Virus record (IMG/VR): IMGVR_UViG_3300012954_000117
Location: 1 to 20,763 of that record
Length of the DNA: 20,763 nt
Origin: a virus
Direction: 5' to 3' (one strand)
Below are positions 7,612 through 19,600 of this stretch, piece by piece (the stretch's first letter is position 1; every line of letters starts with the position of its first letter). The position numbers were made by a program, and so were the translations under genes. The notes beneath the pieces are model-generated. The model ran no database searches. It saw nothing but the letters and a program-made list of their open reading frames with translations, and was not told the DNA's origin.

Positions 7612-10600
7612 TGAGTTACCATAACAATAATTCAAATTCTAGCAATTCAAATAACAATAGCAATAATAGTATGGCTAGTGGCGGCGAACGTAGTCCTAAA
7701 ACAAAACTATCACCTAATATATCGAGACCAGGCGAAAGTTTAGAAAAAACAGGCTCTAATAGAGTAACGCAACTTTTACCTTCCATTCTTCAAACAACTG
7801 TAAACAAACAATTTTTTGATTCTACATTTGAACAATTACTTGCTAGTGGTAGTTTAGAAAGTATTAAACATTTTGTTGGAGAAACAACAGGAGATGATGT
7901 TAGAGATGCTGTACCAGCAGTGACTGATAATTATTTGCTGGATAACAGATCCAATGATCCGTATCAGTTTCAACCAGGAATGGTTACAAAGAGTGACGAC
8001 AATGAGATAAGCACAGCACTTGCATATGATGATTTGATTAGAAGTTTTGATTATAATGAAGTTGACACAAACAACCATCATAAGTTTTTAGGTGAACTAG
8101 GATACACATTAGACTCACCAATAAACTATGATATGTTTATTAACTATCACAGATACTATTGGGTCTTAGATGTTCTCCCACCTTGTGAATTACAGTATAC
8201 AAGTATTTTTGACATGGACACTGTTAATGGTGAAACATCATATACAACTCCTGTAATGAAAAATGGCAAAACACTAACACTTGAAAATGGAATGAGAATT
8301 AAACTTGCTCCGCACACTGTGGATAGGTTTACACAAACCAATAGTGCAAATGTAACTTTTACAGCAACAGTGCAAAATGGAGTAAACGATTCGTTGCAGG
8401 TTTATAAAAATAATGTAAGACAAACTGTTACAACAGATTATACATACAACGCAACAACTGGTGTTGTTACTTTTACAACTGCGCCAGCACTAAACGAAGA
8501 AGTAGAAATACACACATACTATTCTTATAGCACATCAGGAACTTATGAAAATGATGCAATTCTCATAGTTGATGGAGTTGGAGATCCAAATGGTATAGTG
8601 CTAACAACACAATTTAGTCCAGGACAATACGAAGGCAAGCAAGGCAAAAGAGTATGGTGTAATATTACAACATACAGTGCTCAAGAGCCAAGTGGATTTG
8701 ATGCGGATCAATACAGTTTTGATTTTAGAAAATTTGATCTCAGAGAACATAGAATGACCACTAGAGATTATACTGTAGAGCAAAGACAGTCGCCTGATCA
8801 AAGTGCATGGAGTAGAAGTAATCTTTGGGTACACGAAGAAACAATCAAAAACGTTTTAATTTACCAAGCTGTAACAGATGATGTATATACGTTAGATCGT
8901 TATAGAGCAGTAAGACCAATCATTGAATACAAAACAAATCTAGAGAAATATAACTTTGGTAAAAAACATGTTGCAAATATTGACCATGCATTGGAAAGTG
9001 CTATAGACCCAGCAACTGATATAGTTGGTCAAACAAGTTATAACGTATTTCCAATTGGTTTTAATACTGAATGGCAAATAGGAAAAGGATACGACTTTGG
9101 AGAAAAAGTTAAAGTAACAAGTGGTGCAAGTCCTAATCTTGTAATTACATATTGGGAATGTGTAAAAGCACATGGCGAAGAACGCAAACCAACACATGGT
9201 GAAAACAGAGAATTCTGGGAACAAGTTACTCCTGTAGAATTAGAAAACAATGATTTAATTATATTTTTCAACACAACCAACAGTGCGTACACCAATAAAA
9301 TATTTACAGCTACCGGAGTTGGTACAAGCATAGTACTAACAGAAACATATAACTTTGATGGTAGCAATGGTGCAACGCAATTAAACGCTGGTGAAAAAGT
9401 AGTTATTCTCAATGGTTATAATGTTACTGATAAAGTTTTAACTGGTGAAACTGTTTCAAACAGAGAAGCTCCACTAAGTGGTAGTGAAATATATTTTGAT
9501 GGTACTACATGGATACAAAGTCAACAGAAAGAACATAGAAGTCAAGGTATGAAAGTACAGCTATATGACGTAAACCTAACAAAGTTAGACGATCAAGCTC
9601 AGTATCCGGAAAGCACTTTCAACGGTTCAACTATTTTTGATTTTGTACACAGTACTACCAGTGCTTATGATGATGCACTTGGATTTAACGCTGAATATGT
9701 TGATTATGGAAATACTCCAGGTTTGAATTTTGATGCACAGCTATTGAGTAAAAAATCCACATATGTGCAAAAAAGTAATGATGGTAGTAAAAATCAAATC
9801 AAAAACATATCAGGTCAATACTATTACAAAGATTTTGTAACTGGCAGATATTATAATGGATGGACAGCAGATAGATTCGGACAAGTTGTTAAAAAACGCA
9901 TTAGAAAAGTTATTACTGATGCTACAAAACCTTTGCTAGTAGATGTTGGACATTCAAAAACAGTTTCGGATAGATACTACAATATATTCCAAGAAAGCGG
10001 AACACTCGCAGTAAGCACACAACCAACAGCATTGGTTGACGATGGTAGGGTTACGAGAGTTGGCGGTAAGTTGCCAACATTGTTTTTCTTCAATGATAAC
10101 ACCTATACAATCTCAACACACTTTCCTCAAGCAGAAATAGAGTTTGTGAACATGGATGGATCTCCAGTTGGTGCTGGTATAACAAGAACAGCAGGCAGTG
10201 GAAATACATTTAGTATAGTAATTGCAACACCTACTGTCAACAGTATAAAATACAGATTAGTATCTGATCCAGCAAAGTTTGGTGTAATATTCTTTACTAC
10301 AAATGCAAATGAAACAAACGTTGAAGTAAGGAAAAACGGTGATATATTTACAAACTTTACACATGTAAATGATATTGTAACAATTAACAGTGGGCTAATA
10401 TTAGACGACATTTATGAATTTGTGTTCAAATCAGATACAAATTATAGTGCTACAGGAGAAGGTAATTTTGAAGTTGCTAGCACACAACTTAGTAATCCAC
10501 TTAATCAAAACTTTGAAAAAGTCAGCTATGGAGATTTAATCAGACACTTGACTTCACAAATGAAAGCAAATCCGTTGTTCAGCGGTTCTTTGCATGGCAC

Positions 10601-13600
10601 AAACAATTATAGAAACATTGTGCAAACACATGATACAGGTGGATTAATAAAACAACAACCATACAGTACGGAACTAGCAAATCAATTATTAGTGGATAAC
10701 AATACAAATCCATATAGTGCTTTGCAATTTACAAACTCCAATTACAATGAATTTATTAACAAATTTAAAAATAAAATTAAACAGCTTCATAATAGTACAG
10801 AAATAAATGTGCCAGTATACCAACTAGTTGATAAAACACTTGAAGCATTAAACATTGGAAAAAATAGTGATCATGCTTTTGCAGGCAGTCAAATGGCAAT
10901 GTATAGAGATTATAAAAGTTTTGATGGTAGTTGGGTACTCAATCAAACACCTACATTCAACTTGCCTGAAGAAGTAAACACCTATGATGATACCTTCAAT
11001 CATGTGCAAGTATGGATACAGATTCCAGATAGCAATGGTGAACATACTTGGAGAGGACTGATTAAAGATGTAGATTACACCATGGATGATTACAGTGTGA
11101 CAGTTACACTAAGTGGTATAACCTTTCCAGGCAGTGGTAAAAACAATATACATATTAGATGGTACAAAAGAGGAAGTGTAAGTTTTGTACCTTACAGTGC
11201 AGTCAAACTAGGAATGATTAAACCTTTTGTTCCTGAATTAAGAAGTGACTACAGCAAAGATAGTACTGGTACAGCAACAGACAATGTTATTATTGGACAC
11301 GATGGTAATGTACATGTACGCAACGGGACAGAATTATACGCTAGAACAGTAGTAGGATTTGATCCTATAGATGCAGGGTTGTGGGATCTAGAATTGAGAA
11401 TATACAACAACCTCAATAGAAATCTTGACAATGTTGTAAATCAAAGCACTTACTCACCCAATGCACACAGACCAGCAGTGTACACATGGAATGAAGTAAA
11501 CAACACAATTAGAAGTGAATTTAACAAGTACAAGTCTGCTAACAATATTGTGGCGCTCAATAGTACAACATACTTTGATGGTGCTGATAAATTTACTTGG
11601 AACTATAGCAGTGTGTCGCCTAACATTGGTGGTTGGAGAGGTATATATCATTACTTCTTTAGAACAGACAGACCACATACTCATCCTTGGGAAATGCTAG
11701 GATTCAACAAAAAACCTACTTGGTGGGACGCAAACTACAGTTGGACAGATGCTGTTAAACGTGCGTCATTGTTACTAGCACTTGAATTTGGAAAAACAAG
11801 TGATCCAAGCGGTAGTGATACATTTGATGTTGACTACAGTTATAAAAATTATGATTGGCAAAACAACACATTGGTTACGCTGTTGGGAGCATTAAATGAT
11901 CCAGTTGCCGCAGGTGTATGTTCTACACCAACATTGGAAGATAGACAAAAAGACTTTGTGTTTGGAGACTGGGGACCTGTTGAAGCAGAATGGCGTAGAA
12001 CAAGTCAAGGAAAGATTGCAAACATAATTTCATTTATGAGAACAAGACCACTTATTGCACTTAACAACTACTTTAGAACACAAAGAAGAATAGTTAAAAA
12101 TCTTGCAGGTTATGATATACCTTACATAATGGATATTGCTTACAAAGGATTAAACAGTTGGAGCACCACAGCGTTGACAGGATCAAGCAATATAGGAAAA
12201 ATTATTGAAAGTGTCAATATTATCAATCCAGGTAGTGGATACACTAGTACACCTAATGTTACTGTTACAGATAATTTTGGTAGTGGCGGGTCAGTCACAG
12301 TCAAGGTAGAAAATGGAGCTATTGTGGGAGCTAAAGTAAACTTTCAAGGTGTACAATATTACAATAGACCAACGCTAGATTTAAGTACAGGTAATGCAGT
12401 ATTAGATCCTATACTAGCTGATGATACTAAAACATATTTTGATGGACTAGCAAATGCAATTATTGAATTTGGTAACACATACGGAACAGATGCTGATGCT
12501 TTAGCAAAAAGATTTAACAATATAAGTTTTAGACCTATAATTAAAGCAGGAGGCTTTGTAAACAAAAATCAACAATTTATTTTGGAGAGCAGTCAAGATA
12601 AAGGTAGAGTGTTTGTACCAGAAGAGAATGTTGATACAATTTTATACACTAGTAAACCTTCACAAGAATATTTCTTTGGCGGTATCAAAGTCAACAAGAC
12701 TGCAAATGGTTACACAATAAATGGCTATGACAATAGCCAAGCATTTTTCAATTACTACAAGCCAAAAACAAACACGCCTGGCATTACTGTAAGTTTTGAA
12801 GGAGTAATAACTGTACAGGTTTTGAGATACAAAGAATATGATACGAACTTATCACAAATGGATTACAACACTGAAGTAAGATCAATTCAAGAAGTATACG
12901 ACTTTATCAATGGATATGGTTATTACTTGAATACACTAGGATTTAACCAACAATGGAGATCATCTGCTAGTAACTTTGTAACTTGGGCAGTAGGTTCAAG
13001 CACCACAGAATTACCATTGATTCCAGACGCATCTAGAGTTACAGTGAATGATGGACAAGATGGTTACTTTGATAATATTGATAAAAAATATGACGGAGTC
13101 TACAATATAATAGACGCCAACGGAAATCAAATTAGAGCAACTGATATTATTATTGATAGAAAAAGTATGGAGCCTGACAGTGAAACACTATTTCAAGTTA
13201 AAAATGAAGAAACACAAATTTATGGAATAAGACTTTACAAAGTGCAACTTGAACACATATTCATTTTTGATAATGTTACAAATTTTGATGATGCTATACA
13301 TGATCCAACTATTTTCCTTGCACACAAAAGAATAATTTGGAGAGGAAGTAGAACAAAAAATTGGAATGGTAAATTATATTCACCGGGCTATATTGTTGAT
13401 GGTGATAAAATACTTCCAAACTTTGATACTACAGCTAGAGAAGTAGACTTGTATTATGGAAAAACTAAAACTCTAGGCAACAAACAGATTAGTGATATAG
13501 CAAGATTCAATGCAGGATACAATAGACCAGAATGGAGTCATAAACTTGACTTAGATGATGATGCAGTATATGAATTTGTAAAAGGAAGTTACAAATACAG

Positions 13601-16600
13601 AGGTACAGATCATGCTCTAAATGCATTTATGAGAAACAGTAGTTTGTTTGATGGAAATGCTACAGCAGAACTATTAGAAAACTGGGCAATAAGAACAGCT
13701 GACTTTGGTGATACAAGAAAAAGAGAAACACTAGAATTTCAAATTACACCTGACTTGCTAACAACAAGTCCTCAGCCTATTAGATTTACAGATGAATTAA
13801 AATATGATGTGCTAAGTGACATTGTAATTGACATAGACAGTATAAGTCCATTAAAAGTATACGATAGTGGTACAACTTTTAACACAAGACCAGTTAACAA
13901 TTACAAAGCTACTAGTGATGAATTATTTGATAGTGATCTCAACAAAGCAGGATTACCATTATTGTCAGAAAGTGACTACAGAGTAATAAACAAAGAAGAC
14001 TTTACTCAGTTTCCAACTGAAGTCAAATCTGCATATGACCACAGCGGTGATTGGCAAGATATTGGACAGTGGGACAGTACTATTAGCTACAAATTTAATG
14101 AGAAGGTACTTTACAATGGTAGAAGTTGGGCAATGCTTGACGAAGATGGAAGCAGTGGATTCAGTACAGCAAACAATCCAATTGATGTCTTAGGATCAAA
14201 TCAACTTCCAGTAATACCTAGCACTGGACAAACTTTGATACTTGATGGTAACACTATTACTTTATCAAAAACAGCAACAAGTCAAACTAGAAATACAATT
14301 ACTGTGATAGGCAGTCAAAACATAGCCAGTGCAAATGTTGTAACACATGGTTCTACAGTAATACTAGGCGAAAGTACAACAAGCAATACAACAATTACTT
14401 TTAGCAATAGTGTAGTTACTACAACCTTTAATGATATAACAAAGACAGGAACAACTATTAATCCAACTATACAAGGTAGTGCAACTGCAACATTGATTTT
14501 TGATGGTAACACAGTCAGCTTTAATGATCCGCAAAATATAACAACAAACATTACAGCCCAGCAAGCATACGAAAACGCTTTTAACACAAGTTGGATACAA
14601 AATCAATCCAATATATCAAGTACAGCTACAACTAGAATTAGTAGAATTGAAGGTTTGAGAGCGGCATATGTTGCGGCTAATAGTGCGTCAGCGTGGACAA
14701 CTTGGATAACAACTTACTACACAAATGACGCAGGTCTTAACATAGATCATTTGCGTACTCTTATACTTGCAGGAGGCAGTACACAACAACCTGCAGAATT
14801 CTTGTTAGATCAAGACTTGATTATTATTAATAATATAAAAGGTACAAGCTATACAGGCACACAAGTTATATCCGGAGCACAAACTGTTGGAGCCAGTGAT
14901 ATCACTGATTCTCAAGGCGCAATGAATAATGGTACACATACAGGTGATATTGCAACATATCTTAAAGATAGTGCAAATGCATCAACTACATTCGCAACAG
15001 GAACAATAGTAGCAACTACAACTACACCTGGATTTAAATTGTATTCACTTGCTGATATAGTGCAAGAAATAAATGATGCAGGCATAAGCAATATTACAGC
15101 AAGTGCAGATCCAAGTAGTAGACTAAGCATTACTAAAACTACAAATGATAACACAACATCTTTTAGTTTAAGTATTAGTGTAGGCACAGAAAATGCTCAA
15201 GTTGGATTTAACACTGCTACTGAAACAATTAATAGTCAAGGTTCTAATACACAAACTACACCAGAACTTTCAATACAGCAGGTCATTGATCAAATCAATA
15301 ACGCAGGAGTTAGCGGAGTAAGTGCCCAAAGAGCAACGTCAAACAATGCATTGTTACAGATTAATTCAACAAATGATAATTTGTTTGTTGGTGCTGGTAC
15401 AGCTAACAGTGTAATTGGATTGCCTACTGGACTTATTCCAGCTACAGTCACAACTGCAACTGCTCCTGTAGGGTTAAGCATTACTGATATTGTTGAAAAA
15501 ATTAATAATGCAGGCATTACTGGAGTTACAGCGACTAACCAATCCAATAAAGTAAAACTGACAAGCACTAATAGCACACTTGTAATTGGTGCTGGAACAG
15601 CCAATGCTACAATAGGATTTGTTGCTACGACTTTGAGTGCAACGCAATCACAAGTAAGTTCAGTGTTCAATGCATTGGTTGATGCAAATGGAAATCCAGT
15701 TTTCAAAGAACAAAGCAACGATCCAAATATTTTCAACATATGGGTAGCAGATGACAGTGAATTTGGAAACTATAATCTAGGATATCAAGTTTATCAAACC
15801 ATGGACTTTGGTATGTACACTTATGATATTTGTGCAGGCACAGTAAGTGCTGATGAAGCACAGATAAAAGTAAAAAGACAAACTGGTGATAAACAATCAC
15901 ATAACCTGTCAGTAGGAGACTACATACTGGTTAGAGGCAGTGATAGCGTACCTAGTATTGATGGCATACACAGAGTAACAAGAGTAGATAATGATACATC
16001 AATATTCTACATAGATGAGTTTATCGAAACAAACGGACATGTAGGCAACATTTATCCTTTGAGAAAAGTTAGATTTGGTAGCTACGCTGAACTAGAAGCA
16101 AACAGACAAGACAAAGTAAATGATATTTTCAAATACAACTTTGCAGATATAAGACAAAACAACACAAGCAATCCAATTTATGCTTTTGTAGATGATGATG
16201 GTACAGGTTCAAGTGCAGTGTACAGTTGGAAAGGTACTTGGAGTGAAAACAATGGTCATGTAGGCGAATGGTTGCTTGTTAGAAAAGGTATTAAGCAAGC
16301 AAGAAATGATCTCATTGAGAATGTAAAACTTTACAATGCAGATACACAAACTACTATTACAAACCTTGAGATATTTGATCCAGCAAAAGGCATACTGTTT
16401 GGGTTTATTGAAAATGAAATAGATTACAAAATTACAAATGATATTGCAAACTATAATTTCAATAACATAGATGGACAAGTTGAAAACGTAGAAGCCTGGG
16501 GAAGAGAATATATAGGAAGACGTTGGTGGAACACAAGCACCGCAGTCTATTTGGATTATGAGCAAGGTTCAATTGATTATCAACAAAATAATTGGGGTAG

Positions 16601-19600
16601 ACTAGCAGATGGTGCAAGTATTGACATTTATGAGTGGACAGCAAGTCCTGTGCTTCCGGAACAATGGGCAGACTTGGTAGCTTCAAAAGCACAAATAGAT
16701 GGCAATGAAGCTAGTGGAGAAGCCTATAGTAATATAATCAATGGACAGACTGTTTACAATTGGACAGAAGAAAACTATTACAATGATAAGCGTAAACAAA
16801 CTGAAACAACTTATTACTATTGGGTAAAAAATAAAACTTCTAGTATAAGGAAAAGTAATTACAACATACTTCAAGTATCTCAGATAATTAACAATCCTAC
16901 TAACTTCAATCTTGCTTGGGCGGCTCAAACAGGCAGTGATACAATACTACTAGCAAACATACGTCCGTTTATATCACCAAGCACAGTAGCACAAGTAAAT
17001 CTAAAAGTCACAAGCAATGCTAGTCCAATGCAGGAATGGTTGATGTTAGCAGAAGGTGATCCAAATGTTACAGTACCAGAATATCTGCATATTAAAATGC
17101 GTGACAGTTTAGCTGGCTTCAACAGATTTAGTATTGACAAACCATTTACAACTTGGTCAGCAACAACAGTATACAACAAAGACGAAGTAGTAAAATATGA
17201 CGACAAATATTACATTAGTTTGATTGCAAATAATCTAAATGATCAACCTGATTTAGACACAAACCAAGAAGAGTGGAGCAGAATATATGATTTCAATTTA
17301 ATTGAAAGCACACAAAGTGATGACATTAGTATATGGAGAGGACAGCCTGTACCAGATTTAAAACTGCACAAATACAACAGATATGGTCATCAGATCAGAC
17401 CTAGACAAAGTTTGTTCAGAGATTTAAAAGAAGCTAGACAAAACTTTGTTCATAGTGTAAACTCATTGTTAAGTGAAGTAAATGTCATTGATGAAATCAA
17501 TAATTGGGAAAATGCATTCAGCACAACCTTTGTAGAAGGAACAGTAACATACAGAGTAAAAGACTATGTCAATCTCATTGACTGGCATCTAGCTGGATTC
17601 AATCCTAACACAGTTGCTGATTTGGTATACAACACCAAACAAGACTATATTGATGCAGGTGAACCAACTGATGATGGTACATATGTGTTGATTAAGAGTA
17701 CAAGCCCAGGAGCAGATATTGATAGAAGTGAAATGTATCACTTTACAGGAGGCACAGACGTACTAGTTTTCAAAGAAAAAGCTACAGTACAAGTTAGTGA
17801 GGAAATGTGGAATCAAGCAAAGTTTGGACATGGATATGATACAATTGGCTTTGATGTTACTCCTTTTGATAGTTGTAGCGACAACGTTATTGGTAAACTT
17901 ATGGATCTGCTTAGAACAGAAATATTCATAGGCAGACATCATGTTATGTATAATAAAATGTGGTTTAAACTGTTGTACAGTGCAATATTACAAAACACAG
18001 CAAGTGATTTTGCATTCAAAACAACTTACACACATCTAGGAGTTAAGAGACCATTGCTTACTGCAAAACAAAATTATCAAGAATACAATATACAAACTGT
18101 TGAAGATTTTGTAAAAGATATTAAACCATTCCATACAAAACTACTAAGCAGTATGGAAAGCAATACTTTTGGTGAAGCAACTAACATAGAGATAGACGAA
18201 GAACCTAGGACTGGTGTTATTACTCTCAAGTATGCAGATCACAGCGTAAGAGAATGGGAAGGCGATACTGAATTACTTGGAGGTCAATTTGGTGTACCGC
18301 ACAATACAAATTTAGATGAATCTCAATTCACAACTGCACAAGCTAGTTTTACTGATATCTACGATGGCAATGTGTTTATACAACCAGTGCAAGAAGGTTG
18401 GGGCGAAGAACTTGTTCCTACAGACTTTACAGAGAATATCAACATGCTAGTACAAACAAACGAAAGCGGTGCTATTACAGTTACAGCAGGTCCAACTTAC
18501 AGTGTGAATGCACAAGAAACTGGGCCTAGAGGAATTACATTTAACAACGATGGAACAAAAATGTTTATCACTGGTACAACTGGTGATGATGTAAATGAAT
18601 ATACTCTTTCAAATGGATTTGATTTATCATCAACTGTTACTTTTGTAGACAGTTATGCAGTTACAGAATGTCCAAATCCAACCGCAGTAAAATTTAACGC
18701 TAACGGAACACAAATGTTTGTTACTGGCGTAGGCAATAGTAATGTACATGAATATGCATTGACAACTGGCTTTGATGTTTCAACTGCTGGCTTTACCCAA
18801 ACACTAGTAACTACAGTTGACAGTGATAACTTTGGACTTGATTTTAAACCTGATGGCACTAAAATGTGGATTACAGGTGATCAAAATAACAAAATATATG
18901 AATTCAATTTAAGCAGTGCATTTGATATTTCAACTGCAACATTCAATCAAGATTTGACTATGACTGCTATAGACGTAGAACCATTTGGTATAGAGTGGAG
19001 CCCCAATGGTAAAAGATTGTTTGTAGTAGGAACACGTGGTAATGGTGTAGATGAATGGAGAGCAAGCACAGCCTTTGATATTTCAACGCTAACACATGTA
19101 GGATTTTATAGTATTGGTGGTAATCCTTCCGGTATACATTTTAGTCCAGACGGATTAAACATGTTCATAACTGGTAATGTAAGTGATTTAGTTAAATCCT
19201 ATACACTGTCAGATCCTTATAGATTGATAGTAAACGATGGTATTACTGCTGGACCAGATACTAGAACATTTAGAATGATGCAATATCAACCAATGAATAT
19301 TCAAATTAGTAATGCTATTGTAGATGCACAAAAAACAACATTGACTGCGAATATAACTGAGTTTGATACAACAATACCAGTTACAGACGCTAGTATATTA
19401 GATGATCCTAATACAATTTCAGCAGTGCCTGGAGTAATTTATATTGGATCAGAAAGAATAGAATACCAAGCTATAGAGCAAAATAACTTGTTGTTCTGTA
19501 CAAGAGGTACATTAGGTACAAGTATCAAAGCACACACAAGTGGTGATACAGTGGTTAACAGTGGCCCAACAACAGAAATTCCAATAGTAGATGAGTTCTC

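Noticed and set aside
15039-15650. Host flagellar gene captured by the phage
   Set aside because: Only the short hook-IN-like unit is similar; the flanking sequence and codon use are those of the surrounding phage protein.
15290-15739. Long minus-strand open frame (149 codons) and similar ones at 9038-9412 and 16209-16565
   Set aside because: They lie wholly inside the giant plus-strand gene, have low-complexity Val/Leu/Ile-rich products mirroring its Thr/Asn/Ser codons, and lack ribosome binding sites.
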